A program made the translations under genes and the position numbers. Shown piece after piece: positions 27,214 to 42,200 of a stretch of 64,000 bases of DNA. Each line of letters starts with the position of its first letter. The stretch's first letter is position 1. Below the pieces are notes generated by a model, which ran no database searches, was not told where the DNA came from, and worked only from the letters and a program-made list of their open reading frames with translations. Source of the DNA: Liolophura sinensis (lineage: Eukaryota; Mollusca; Polyplacophora; Chitonida; Chitonidae); the NCBI RefSeq assembly GCF_032854445.1, contig NC_088303.1, positions 24,033,265 to 24,097,264 of the forward strand, written 5' to 3'.

Positions 27214-30200
27214 GATATCTTTTATACCTGCTTACACAGTGAACACAGAAAAACTGGAGATAGCATTCCACACTTGCTGGCATCAAAAGAAAAGATACAT
27301 CTACATATACAGGTTATATGTACATATAAAAGTCCTTTGACTTACAATCATAAAATGTATAGTATAAACAAGTTCAATTTACACTAGTATGTACACGTAA
27401 CAGAAAACACATGTACAAGTACATGCATTATGGACCTGTTAATCTTACCAGGCCATGTATCTGTGCCAATTCTTCAAATGCGTATAAATTATCAATCAAG
27501 CCCAATCTAGCATTAGTGCTTTACACATGAATTTACTGAACTGATTTAGTGACTTACGTCTGACTTGAATTGACTTTTGAAACATTTACACTAAGTGGCC
27601 TCACTGTGGGTCTGCACACTAACATTTCCCTTTCCACTCTTTACATGCTACAGCCACTGCTAATGTGAGTTGCTGTGTGGCAGTGTGCAGGTACATTTGG
27701 CTGAGGCAATCTTTAAGCAGATCAGTAAAAAATAGCTCATTAGACGTCACCTGAGAGCTGTCATGGCTGTATTCTAAAGTTTTTTTTGAGCTTTTGACAC
27801 AAGACTTCTTTTAATTTCATATTTTTTTCATTGGTCAAAATACAAAAAAAAAATTGCCTACTGATCTACCCTATGTTTACTGATAAAGTTGGGTTATCCC
27901 CAATAAAAAATCTTTTAATGACAGCCTACAATAAACAAAGTATGACTAACGACATGATAGAAGACAGGTAAAAAGTCCTACTCTGAAACTCTCTAACTTT
28001 TACATATGAACAATGATAAATAAAGAGCATGCTGTAAATGTCTCAGTGGAGTGGATTTAATTCTTACAAAACACACAAAAGTTGAATACCGATTCTTGTA
28101 CTCACCACTTCTCTGGATTCTTCACTTTTCACGGGAGAGACTACATCATCTTTTTCTACTGAAAAACTATCCGAAATCGGAATGTCGATCAAAACCTCTT
28201 CACTATGCCATTTTTTCCTCCTGTCTGAGAAAGTTTTCTTGATCTTTTGGGCATGTTTCCTGATTGCTGTGAGACGAAACTCATTATCGCTCTGCCAAAC
28301 CCTTGTGACAGAATTGTCATGCCGAGGCCCATAATCCATGCTGGCATTGCTTGAGGATTCCAGGGTAGAGCTGTACACTGTGCTGCAGGAGCTAGACGTA
28401 TCCCAGGCTGTGATTAGTTCATTGTCACACATCTGTGACATATGATGAGACACTGTCACTCTGCCCTGTTCTGTTGAGACAATCTCCAAACCATCAGACA
28501 AACAAGTTGAAGAGAGTTTTTCATGATCAACTGAAGAGCTCAAGGTGGGAAATTCACAAGGTTCAAGGTCATTTGCTGGTGATCCCAAAGCGTATCTGGC
28601 ATTTGTTTTTGCAAAGAGTCCAGGAGTGACCCACGACTCAGCATCAAAACTATCTTGGGTGGAATCTGGATTGTCAACACTGACTTGACTGGCTTCCATC
28701 TGCAAGACCTGAATCCAACGAGCCAGGTCTAAGCTATGGGCTGCACACAGGTAAATGCTTTTACAGTTCGGTTGAGAAAGCTTGAACACATACGGCTTTG
28801 TGATCTTGTTTTTCTTCTGTCTGCCATTGAGTAGGTATGTAATAGTGTAGTTGGACAATATGGCCATGAATTCCGGATTCTCGCTGTTATTTTTTGTCTT
28901 GAAGGCATACAGGCATCCTCTACTCACAACAAAAAACAGCTTCTGCCATTTCAGTAAGACCTTGTGTTGCATGAAGCCCGACATCTTCACCTCCACCAGG
29001 GAGCCAAGGGTGATACCTGAGAGGGAAGACTTTCCTTTCTTGCCAAACATTCTCTCCTTGAAGCCAGATGCCCTTCGCACCAAGCCCGATGTTACTGGAG
29101 TAATTTTACTCAGATCCAGGGACTGTGATAATGGTCTCCTGCAAGAGCTGCTCTTCTTGCCTCCTAGCTTCCTTCCATCTTCAATAACTGGTGGTGAGAG
29201 CTCAGTACTGGACAGGAGATTCCCATTATCTGTTGCTGGTGCATTTGACAAAGGATTTGAGTTGGATTTCCGCAGAACTATTCGGTCAATGTTCTCCATG
29301 CTTGTAAAGTGTCTTCTGTCTAGGGAAAAAGCTTTGGGAGATGAGAATGACAGACTGTGTGAAGGTCTTGCCTTCAATGGTGATGACTGACCATTCTCAG
29401 GGCAATCTCTGCGCAAAAACTTCTTGAAATCAGAACTGTCAAGCATACTAATGCCACTTTCTTTAGATGTTGTACTCGATTCGCTCTGCAGAGAAAGATC
29501 TGAACACGAATTCTGAAGGTCCAAATGGAAATGTTTGTTTTTGCTAAACAACACAGGCGAATCCAAAGAATCCGGCGAACCAAGGCTTATTTCCATGTCC
29601 ATGCCTATCTCACTTGTTATCAAAGGATTAAAACTGAAGTTTTCCTCTGATCCAAAGCAGTTTCCATTCCCTTGTTTCATGTCCAATCCTTCCCGACAAA
29701 GAGGAGAATCTTGATCAAAGTTTGACGCCATTTTTAAAGCATTCACCCATTTCATGTGGTCCTCCGAATTCTTGGCAAAGAATGTATGTTCCTGTCCAGC
29801 AATGTTTGAGTCAATTGTAATCCTCCAAGTGTTGGTCTGGCTCTTGCCAAGCACACTTGTATGATTAGGATTCAAAGAGTTGTCTGAGCCGTATATATCT
29901 GCCCCTGGTAACAAAATGGACAGTATCGGCTTGTTGGATTCCTTATTCTCAAAAATGCACATGATGATATCTGCAATAACACACCAACGCTCCAGTCCAG
30001 ACTCTTGGTGATACAGCCAGCCCAAGTTATCAGCCAACACCAAGTCTGATTTCTCAATATCCTTCAACAGATCAGACATATTTTCAATGATGGCCAGTTC
30101 AGAGAGGCTCTGTAAGGGGCTGTTGGAGCTGTACCCCACCTTGAACCCCTGGGAATTCATAGTTTGTGAAGAGTCCTCAACCTGAATGCCTCTGTACTGA

Positions 30201-33200
30201 GAAGAAATATCACTACCCACAATTTCCATGTAACATTTCATTGAGTCTCTTTCCAAGTCGCAAGTAGAATCCTGAAAATAGAAGAAATAACAGGTGAATT
30301 TAAGTTGATACGTTATTTCAATTGAAACATCTTTTCTTATTGAAACATACAACATGCCAATCCTTTCTGTCACAAACAAAAAGTCTTGTGATGCTGTCCG
30401 GTAAAGAATCTAGGGTTATATCGTTATGGTGAAAATGGCACATGTGTATGCAGCGGTACCATTGGATAAGACACCAGCATATCAGGTAAACAGACTAGCA
30501 TAAACATGTCCCCTGATTTAAAACTGTGTACCTGTCCATATAAAATCTGGTAAATGTATACTAAAAGCAACAGAGGTTCTGAGTGGATGTGCCAATGGCC
30601 AGAGGGCAGTGTTAAACTATTCAATGAAGCTTAATACACTAAGTCGGGCAAATATTGGTCAACTAGCTGGCAGGATAACAACTATGGCTATGTCCAGCCT
30701 AATCTGGCTTAGAAGTGCAAACAAAATCAGTTTAATGCTAACAAACCTATCCTTTAACACACATGGTAGCACCTGATCTGTGCATAACTATACATGTATG
30801 TTGCAGGAGTTTTAGACAGTCACAGGTGAACTTATTTCTTTGTGGCATTTCATTTGAATTAAAATATTTTTATTTGTTATTTTTAATGAATTAGAATTTT
30901 TATTACATGTTTCATTCATGAGACTGCTTCAAGTTCCATAATAGTGTAATGATGAAATTAGGCTGTATACAACAGTTGAAATCTGAGGTTTAAACAGCGA
31001 CTTCCTGGTGACAATGACAAATCCCTACAGGTATGTATACCTTATTTTCCCAGGGGATGGGGGGGAACAGGAGGTCGTGGGTCACTGGTTTTGTCTAGTG
31101 ACAAAAATATTGACACAGCCATACCTCGATTAGGGCTAACAATGTTCTGCATAACATGCCTTCAGGAAATCATAGTGGTATGGTCATGAGCCCTCAAGAT
31201 CTGACAGCCAATGGGGACTAGCTAGTACATGTACACGACCTTCTGGTTTAATTAGGTGGTGGAAAATTCACTCTTAAATCTGTTTAACAGGGATAAAAAA
31301 TATAAGGCTTTTTAAATCAGGACAAATACCACCAGGGTACATGTACATAAATACGCAGCAGTTGACGATAAACGACTCACTTTGCTGCATTAGTAATTGA
31401 CACCTACAATGGAATAAATCAGCATCTCATTTACATATATTATTGCCCTGTGTTTACAATGATTTCGGATCATATGATCCTGCCTGTGACAGCTTCACAG
31501 TGTAGCGGAGTAACATCACTCTGAAGCCCTAAACACTACTCAACTCAAATTCCTCAGCCTTTGAGCAACTTTTAGTGCGATTTATGCATGTTTTTAATTT
31601 GATTTTCGCAACAGAACTACATTGGTTGTACTGGCCATTTTCAGGCCTTCACAAAAACATTAATTTTATCAGAATTTTGCCCTCACAATTTGCTTGAATA
31701 TACATCTGGCAAACATGCAAAGGGTTTGAAGTAAAAGAAAGCTAATATATGAAGTAAGGTTCATCCTACAGACAAATGAAAACTATGCATAAAAATACTT
31801 TCATTTATTCTTTAAAAGAGTATTGAAAGGCATTCAAATATTTGAATACTATGGTGGGCTTTATGAGCCATACTGACGGTATCTAAGAACTCTGACATCA
31901 CATCACCTTTGTTTCCTGATGTTCACCAGAAGAAAGGGATTTTTGGAGTGAGTGATTGAGTGCTTTGGGTTCAACGTCGTACTCAACAATTTTTCAGTCA
32001 TATGACTACGAAGGAATCCTTAGAGTGCATGTGATATGCCTCCTTGTTGCAGGACGGATTTCCACCGCTCTTTTATCTAGTGCTGCTTCACTGCGACGCC
32101 TTATCGGCGGGAAGTAAGCCACCCCTCCTGAGCCATTATATGGATACATATCAACCAGTTGTTGCACTGTCCCCTTCATCCTGAACGCCAAGCGAGGAAA
32201 GTACAACTTCCTCTTTTAAAGGAATTTTTGGGAACACTTTTTCAATAATCTTTTACTCATGGGTAAAAAATGGTTATTCCAAAATTCAGTGCTGTGATTA
32301 GAGTTGGGAAAACTTCCTGTGATGTCAGAGTTCCTAAACTCTGCTAGTATGATCCATAAATCTCACCATAGAATTCAAATGTTTGAACGCACCTTCAACT
32401 CTTTTCACAAAAATTTTAAAAAGTCAATGAAAGTATATTTATGCATAGTTTTACGTGGTCTATACAGTGATAACTACTTCAAAGATTAAACGTCTTTTCC
32501 TTTAAGAATTACAGTACTACTGAGGTAGTACTATCTTGCTAAATTTAGTCACTTCAGCTATTATATGAAGCAGCAGAAGAACAAAATAATTATTTGAAGC
32601 AAGTAAGAAGAGTTTGAAGATCCAAACATGTTCTTACATTATGAACTTGCATATCAGAGATTAAGAGCACTTGTTATCACACTCAAGATGAATGCAACAG
32701 TAAATTTAAATATTACCAAGTTTATATCATTGGTTACTCTGGATACATATATATTTTCCTTTCATATGAAGTCATATACACATGGATGGTGTCGATGGCA
32801 CAGGCTCACAAGTGATCCCTTCACAGGCAATTCAGTCATATCCATCACACACCGTTTCACTGGGTTAGCGGGTTTTGCTAGTCTTCAAAATGTCACATAA
32901 AGGTCAAATGAACTATTGCAAGTTTATTAAGTCTTGTAGTCTCCGGGACTTTCAAATGGGGTACATGTAGCTGTTTATTAAAATAGCAGCCCTATTATCA
33001 GATGCACACAGCACAGGTTACTGCCTGACCATGAAAGAGGTTCAAGCTCTCAATATCAGTTCTTTCAACAACTGACCTTTAGCCTATAGGTCATTCCAGA
33101 TTTACTGGTATTGCCCTTACATGGTCTGCTTAATGAGATGGAACCAAAGGTAATAAACTACTTGTACTGAAAAGACTGAGCAACTGACCAATACCGAAAT

Positions 33201-36200
33201 TCTATTTATACAGATGTGATTGCTAAAATGCTGATTTCACCCCATGCTCTAGTTATTCTGTCATCTGCACTTGCCAGTCTGTAGGAAGTGCACTGGTCTT
33301 TGTATCTACCTATCACATCAACATGCCTTTTCCAACAAAATTTCACTTTGATTGCATATTGCTCATAAATACCATCCACATGAGTGCAAAGACATAAACA
33401 GAATATTAAAAGCTATTTGTATTTGATCTACACATCCCTATATTGGTTGCAAGAAATAAACCTTATCAATAATAACATGAAGAAAATTATTATTAATTTA
33501 AATAACAATATTCTTTTTAAAGTTAATCAACTCTAAAATAATTAAATATTAGAGGTTTTTAATGGAACTTAAAAAAACAATAAAAAATCCACCCATAACA
33601 TATCGTATTACTCTGGTTAAATACATTATTATTTTGCCTTATCATTATTTACATAAATATATTTTGTTATCTATAAAAATATACATCAAAATGTATGTGT
33701 ATTTGAACACAGAAGGAAAGTGTTGAACCATTTCTGATACCTGACTAAAATCCTGACAATATGTAACTGTCTTTTCCCAACACTTACCCAGAATCTTCTA
33801 CCTGTTGGTCTGAATGCTGGTTATGCATATCATTTAGTAAGAACAGTCCGTACATGTACTCTGGTAAAGTTACCCATCTGTATCAATCATGCACTAACTT
33901 GTTTCTAAAATCAAATTCTTTGGGGGGCCTCCGTGGCTCAGTCGGTTAAAGCGCTAGCGCAGCGTAATGACCCAGGAGTCTCTCACCAATGCGGTCGCTG
34001 TGAGTTCAAGTCCAGCTCATGCTGGCTTCCTCTCCGGCCGTACGTGAGAAGGTCTGTCAGCAACCTGCGGATGGTCGTGGGTTTCCTCCGGGCTCTGCCC
34101 GGTTTCCACCCACCATAATGCTGGCCGCCGTCGTATAAGTGAAATATTCTTGAGTACGGCGTAAAACACCAATCAAAAAAAAAAAAAAAAAAAAATCAAA
34201 TTCTTTGAATCCATAAATCCACTGAAAGTCCATAATTACAGTGGTAAATTGTTGACCAATTTCCATTCATGAAGTGTTTACACATATAGCTTTCTATTTT
34301 ACATGAAGCAGTCACAAGTTACTCATGTGAATCAATGAAATAATAACTTTCAAAATCAACTTCTTGGAGCGCCTAGTCCATTTCACAGCTGAATTTGTTG
34401 AGCACTTTTCATTCACGAAGTGTTACAACATAAAACTGGCTTACCATTGGCATACTGACATACAGAGGAACTATCACAGGTAGCATGCCCCTGTGAACAC
34501 TCTGACCAGATGGAACACAAATGACAGGTGGATCAACAACACCTGAAGCTGGACCTTAGCTGGTCTGAGTCAGAGATAGCCTGCGGGTGTGATTGACCAT
34601 ACTGTCCAGTGGTCATCTAGATCACTCCCTATCTCAGTGACATCACAGTAATATCCTGTTCAGGTCAGTACACACCACCCACCTCAACCATATCCTGGAA
34701 CAAACTATTTTGTTTATTTGACCACCTCAAGGGTAACCAAATTTATATTACCCTAATTCCTTAACCTGTTTTGAAAACAACTTTTTATCTTCCTGCATGT
34801 GTGCTTTGGGTGTAGAAAAACTTCAGGTTGTTTAACTACATGTATACAGTCTGGGAAGTTTTGAAATTTTATGTGTCTTATAGAATCAACCTGTTTCCAA
34901 TTTCCTGTTGCCTTTAGTAACTAAAATTTCCTCTACAAGTAAAAATATTTGTGGCAGTTAATGGATCAAGTACTTGTTTGTTCACTGATGCACTGGATAC
35001 ACTAGGGAGTGCAAAATCTCATTTTTGAACAGTTTGATTTCATTTAGTGTCTTAACCCATCTTACCAAAGAAAAAAAAAATCCTCAAAATCTGTAAAAGC
35101 AAAAGAGAACAACTGTAGGCTTGTGAACATTTGCTCTCTATGTTTGCTGTAGCATTCACCCAAGTAAGCTTTTGGGCACAATATCTTACACGGTACTCTA
35201 AACATTTAGGATATATGTATTAAAGATAACAGAGTTATAAACAACTGGCTGGGTTCATGCGTTCCCACCCTTTGACCTCTGCCATCTACTTACAATGTGC
35301 AGGCAGATGGTTAAGTGGATTACAAGACCTCAAAATAAACAGCTTAATCTATCTGCATAGATAAACATAAACTCTAAACACACATTCTTCCTGGGGTCAT
35401 CCATAGGCTTACCAAGAAGTCAGTGATATAAACATGCTAAGTATGTCTCCTGGATCAAATAAAATCATAAATCAAAAACTGCTCATTCACAAGATCTGTC
35501 GAGTTAAATTGTCAGTGAAGTAGGTATTAAAACCAAATGCACAGCATTTTAGACCCAAAAAACTTAGAAATAAATACTTCCAAATTAAATAAAACATAAT
35601 GATGGAGTAACAGGTAAAAACATGGAGACACCTAGCTGGCACCATATACTGCCATTTTTCTGATCTGTTACAAGTAACTTAAGAATGTTAGCTTTCAGGC
35701 ATTCAATCAACAGGATTTCTGCAACATCCACCTTTTGTCAACAGAGATGCTCGAGGAAATGATGACAAGTTCCATGTCCAATGAAGTGCTATGATGAACT
35801 TGTCCTTGTGTTCTTTCTGTAACATCATTACATGTGCACATTTGTCTTCTGAACTAAATATATATGTAACTATACATAATCACATATCAGCAGTAAAACC
35901 TGAGCTTGTCCTTAAAAACAAACCACGGCCAAAAATGTAAACTTACACCCTCTTACAATACAAACATGTAGGTCTATAGTGTACCACATGCACATATATA
36001 CCTTGTGCTGGAGAGCTGTACATGCTCAAATTTCTGTCTCCCATCCTGTAAATCCAGCAAAGTTCTGGATGTACATGCTGTCTTAAGCTGTCAGTCTTCA
36101 ACTGTAAGGATTAGTCTGACTCTAGCACAATAAATGGGAGAATCTCATGGTCATGTGTGTACATCGATATGGCCAAAGAGTCCGAACACATATAGAGTAC

Positions 36201-39200
36201 AGGTCAATTGAAATTCATGCAAACAATATCAAGTCATCTTGGCAGACTTCAATTACATATTTACATATTTCAATAGGGACCATTTCATGCCTCAGTTGAC
36301 CCATATATGAAACTGGAGAGTGATTTTCAATCTGACTGCGACACTGAGGTCAAAACTGCTGATAGGAATCACTCACTTGAGTAACTCTAGTGTAAATAGG
36401 TCAACTTTCTGACGCTGTGCCATTCAAACGTGGAATAACATAAGACAGACGGATCAAAGGATCAAGAGACTTACTGCAATATATTCAATGATCATTCACC
36501 CTGACAGAAAAGTTCAATCTGGTACTGAATATTTCAACACCAATGATTCCCTGTTCCCTTTAAATATAAAGACATTAAAGAGTGCAAAAATTAAAAAAGT
36601 GCAGTTCGTTAATGCATTGCTCAAAAATGCACGATTCATTTTACATAACATTTGTGTACATAGCGCACACAAAGTAAGAACACAAAGAACTCACAAAAAT
36701 TTTCCCTGGGCTCATTTCTGGGAACTGAATGTAGTTAATATTATTATAATAGTTTTTCATCGGTATTTCAGGACTGAGTTTCTTTCAGTTAAAAATGTTA
36801 TATACATTCGACAATGTTTCACTCTTTTGGCACAGCTGTATTTACTACTTATTTTTATGGTTAGGCTAAACTGCTGAAGTCGAACGTATAGATTCGATTT
36901 CTTGATGACTACTGTACGCTAAATGCCTCGCTGACTTTTCAATGGAAAGTTTTTTTCCTATTTCTCATCCCCCAACAACCTCACCCCCACTGGCGATGCC
37001 TATGAATCATTGGCTGCATGAGTGAATATGAATCTTCTTCGTTTTTACACTGTAATGAATTACTTTAAAACGTTGTACAAACTTATGATTAATGTAAGCC
37101 ATTAAAACTGACATAAGGTTTGAATAACTTGGATAAGAACCAGACAAATTGTCCTCACCGGCTGGCTTCCATTGCCTCGAATCTGAGACATGTTCAACAA
37201 CACCAACATGATTGAAACTTATACAGTCTTTCTAATTTCAAAATTAAAACGTTCACTAGACGAACGGATTTTACATTCAGTCATTGTCAATGACGACGAA
37301 CTGGAAAAGATGAGGGTGAAAGACACTTTCTGTCGTAAAACATTTCTTTCTTCAAGAGCCAACTTTTCTTCGTGCCTCCAAAAACTTTATCTTAAGTCGC
37401 ACGAGGGGCGATAACTCTCAAGCAAGTTACGTCAAGGGCGATAATTAACACCAATATTACTAATTTAGATGCACAAACTAACATACCGGTACATAAAGAG
37501 CTATGGTTCACACAATATCCAACGTCAGCGTGAATCTGCCAAAAGCAGTAGTAAGTCTTATAGATAAAAATCTGTAAAACTAGAAATGCCATTTGTTTGG
37601 ATGGTCCATATAAGAAAACAGCGTGCACCAAAAGTTCGCTGGATGTTTAAATAAATATGTGACTTGCCTACAAAATTTGCTTGAAAGAAATGATTTCTCT
37701 GCTGTCTTTTTGATCTTTAGACTAAAAAGAGTTTAAAGATAATATTAAAGAGAATAAATTGTTTCGTGTCACGAGTGGTATCCACATATATTTTGCACAT
37801 CTACCCTAAACAAAAAGCTGAAAAACAGACATAATTAAATGTGACACATATACATGTATAAATCGTGAAAGTGTTGCTGTGATTAAAACCAGCTATATAC
37901 TTACGAACAACACAGAGCGTCTGCTATTAAACTGAACCATCTTGGTGGAAGATGCTAAGTAATTCAGTCACAACCTTATTATGGTGCACACTGCATCGGG
38001 TCTGCAGTAATCATACGGCGCTCTGTAACAGGGCTAGAGTCCTGGGAACGATCCACACATTGCTGATCTGAACGACTTGTCAAATGCACGTCTGATTTAT
38101 GACGTCTCCGATTATTACATACCAATATATATATATATATATATATACGACAGCTTGCTGAATCTAGTTCATTAGCCACTCAGTGCCATTATTTATTCAG
38201 CTTGTCCTTTGTTTCCACTAGGCTAAGACAGAAGGCTCCGCTCCAGGAGGCGCTTCAATCAGCGCCCATTGGGAGCCAACAACTTGAGCGACAGCCCCCC
38301 GGACAATGCCTCTGGGGCTGTGACAGCAGGGCACCGGTGGGGCTTCACCGTGGGGTGGTGACGTGTGAAGCCCGTAGGCAGGGTCGTGACAGGGGAGACT
38401 AACAGATTCCAAGACAAACGTTGACACTGATGAGCCGTGACTGCTGTACTCGGTAAAACAATACAGCTCACTGTTGGTCTTATGCTTGTCACTCTGTTGC
38501 AATCATTAAACAGGGAAGATAAACTTAAGCCGTTCCTTATGGTGCGACTGTTAACTACCGGTACCCTCTGTATCTACAATTAATGAAATGTTGGTTCCGT
38601 GGCTTAAACTTAATTTGTTTGGCCGGGAAGGGCTATATGATCCCACAGTCACCCTTATTCGTAAGACAGCCTGTTGTCCTTCACGTTTTGTGCGAACTAC
38701 TTACGTAGATTATCTGCATATATCTGTTGCCGTATTGCACATCACAATGTCCTTCTTCCACGACACATTCCCTAGATCCGCAAAGATGGTATCAGTCTAT
38801 GTACACGTAATCTGACTGATGTGCTGAGCAAAAGTATCTCCATCTCCATGTCAGTCTGGTTTATACCACTGTTGAATTCTCGTGTCTAAATTATACATGT
38901 ATATCAGTATATATACTTTCATAATGGGGTAAGCCTTGACTATCAAAGCATATACTGTTAACTGGAAGTAAGTTTGACAAGTTAGGATAACTCTAAAAAA
39001 TCGATTTACGAACACAAGGTATATACTCTTTTCAAATATTAGGCCTACATGTATGTGTTAATCGAGTGTTATGTTTGATTTCTGTATGAAGGAGGAATTA
39101 CACAAGTTGTGGGTATAAACAGCGCTTTTGACCTAACACACGTTATCGGGACACCCCACCACAGGTGTTAACTTATATCCCACTGGAAAATTAACAGCAC

Positions 39201-42200
39201 AGCAAACTGTGAAATTCGCAACTATTAGACTCAAGCTGAGATAGATACTGCTTTGCAAATCTTAGCTTATAAAAGCATGCTATTGTAGGATAATCATTTG
39301 TGGGCTAAATATCATGTGCAAACGTAAGACTGCTTCGTTAACGTATTGTGAAGTTATAAACACCTCTTATAAATTCGTCATATTGACTTCATACGTTTGA
39401 TGAACAACTGCATTACATTATGTCCTGTATGGACAAATCGGACGCTAGGCAATGTATAGCTCTATAGTTGTTGAAGGCACGTGTTGCAGAGAATTTGTTG
39501 TTAACTTGCTTTTGGAAAAGGATTTTGCATCGGGGCCAATTACTGGGGTAATATATTGTCTTTATAATGCCTTTACTCCAGTCTAAAGGCATTCGTGATT
39601 ACGTTTTCAGATATAAAGATTAAAATGCATATTCTACAAATGACCTGTGTATCGATTTGCCACTGGATTTAAATGTGTCTATCTTTCACAGATTACTACT
39701 TTCAGAGTGATCTCACATGGTTCCGTTTAACCCAGTGATGTTGATTGTTAGTCCTTAAAATTGTATAAGTATCGGTATGTTAAAACATTGTCAATAACCG
39801 TTAATTAACATAATTACTCAACACTTTCGCGATATTAGATTTAGCCTTCAGTCACAGATTAGTAAATGACACACGACGGAGATGAGCTTGCGGGTAAACC
39901 ATAAGACAGATACAGAGACAAGTGTACATGTGTATGTAGAGATGCGTCAATGGAAAATCAACAGGATAGACAAGTAGACAGACATGTGCACGTATAGATG
40001 TGTCTTCGGAAATCGACCGGACAAACGTGTGAACGTATAGATGCGTCCGCAGAAAATCGACCACGCAGGCACACAGACAGACATGTATACGCAGAGATGT
40101 GTCTGCGAAAAAAACGACCAGACAGATGAGTGTGGGTAGAGATGCTTGTGAGGAAAATTGACCAGACAGGCACATAGACGGACAAGTGTACGTAGAGATA
40201 CGTCTGCGGGAAATTGGCCAAACAGACGAGCGTGGGCAGAGATGCGTCTGAGAAAAAGTGACCAGACAGACACCCGATGTCTTGTTCTTTCATAGTGCAA
40301 TGCATGGATTAAGAACACAAATGAACTGTACTAGATCTGTGTCCAATGTAAACTTAAACTAAAGTTGCTGTGAAGATGAAATGAAGATGAAGAGATATAT
40401 AACAAACAATTAGGGGAAACCACCATGTAAGGTAATTAGCACTAGTTTACACATGATTTGAAACTATGAACCTTTATTTTTTTAATACTGTAAGCGCATG
40501 GTTTGTTTTAAAAAAACCGCTTGAAGCAGAAAGCTGTGCTCCGATCTTAGAATCTTTCACTATCTAAAAGAATTGGAGACCATAAGTAGAGAGCCGTCTT
40601 TGAACAACTTAGTTTAAAACCATTAAGCCTAATCTTGAAGAAGATGCGATAATTAGGTGGTGTGTGCACCACTGATAGGATTAACACGGGGCTTAGGCTC
40701 GGTACAGAGATCTTCAATGTTGCTTTACAGCCTATAGTCCCGTGGGCGGAAGCTTTACATTGTCATACACTTATCTTACATGACTGCGCCCATCCAAAAT
40801 GCCCCCGTGGGTAGTGTTGTCCCGCCCGTGGCCAGAACAACGCGATTATCAAGACGCATTGCCCGCCCTCGGGGTAACGGCACAGGCAACACGAGAAAAT
40901 GAACACCCATGTACCAAAACACGCACACACTTTGTGTACCGGACAAATATATCCCTGGTATCTACCACCAAAAATGTCCATGCTAAATGTTTTTTTACAG
41001 CAGAAGAGATGAGAAGATTCTACTAAAATCGAAAAATTAGTCGTGAATATAAAAAAAAACATGTGTACATACATATTAACACGTAATCGAAAACTGATTT
41101 CGCGACAGGCAGACCCATATATAGGTGTTTCGACAGACACCATACCGTATAAAAGGCTGTTAATCAGATATACAGACAGACGTAGAGACAGACATACAGA
41201 CGACAGACAGACAGGCACTTGTATACTTCAAGTTCATCCACTATTCTTCCTTTCTACACTCATGCTTGGCTGGACAAATGTTATAATATACCAACAAGGA
41301 TTTGCCTTGTCGTGGCTAATCCGTACCAGTTGGTAGAGCGTCCGCTTCGGGACCGGTAGATCCAGGATCAATCCTGGGTCGAGTCACACATAAGACTTTA
41401 GAGAGGAAGTTGTAACTTCCTCGCTTGGCGTTCAGCATGAAGGGGATAGTGCAACTATTGGTTGACCCGTATCAGTATAATGGCTCAGGCGGGGCGGCTA
41501 CCTTGCCTTCGGTACGTCGTCTCAATGAAGCAGCACTAGATAAAAGAGCGGTGGAAATCCGTCCTGCAACAAGGAGGCACATTACATACACCCTAAGGAT
41601 TCCTTCGTCGTCATATGATTGAAAAATTGTTGAGTACTACGTTAAACCCCAAGCACTCACTCACGAATCCGTACCTTACAAATAGATCTAAAACTATCCT
41701 GTCACCACAGAACGATTTTATTTGATGGTAAGGAAGCCAAGATATGATAAAGTGTACCTGTTAAACGTTGTCTATATCGCCACACTGGGATTCATTTATC
41801 ACTTGGATTATTCTTAAGAATTTGTCAAAAATACTTCTGAAAACAATTTTACAAGACAAAATAAGCTACACATAATCTACCGAGTGGAAGGTTTGGAACA
41901 AACGTCCCACACGATAAATGGACAAAACAGCGAACATGCTTGGATTGTCCAAGCCGTTGTGGTACCGCGCGCACACGACCAGAACAATGCTTATAATTAA
42001 TACAACACCAGGGAATATAACTAATAGCTCAGTTAATGACACTGCTGTAAAAACATTCGATATGATTAATGAAGTCGATTTAATCCGATTTGTTAGATTA
42101 ACCCATGGCAGGACTTCCGCAAGTCCCTGATGTTGTTTCATTAGATTTTAACGCCAAATGGACAAAGAAGAGTTTCACAGGGTTTAACTAAGACTTTATC

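Noticed and set aside
36488-36877. 129-codon plus-strand open frame
   Set aside because: AT-rich codon content, no family resemblance, no splice context, inside an intron; length is compatible with chance.
38202-38502. Open frames in the GC-rich patch as a real gene
   Set aside because: Both strands are open because of high GC; no conserved domain or splice pattern favours either. Kept as a possible regulatory patch only.
39852-40318. Three overlapping minus-strand open frames of 107-123 codons
   Set aside because: They coincide with the dimeric minisatellite; all frames stay open because the repeat lacks stops. No protein signature.
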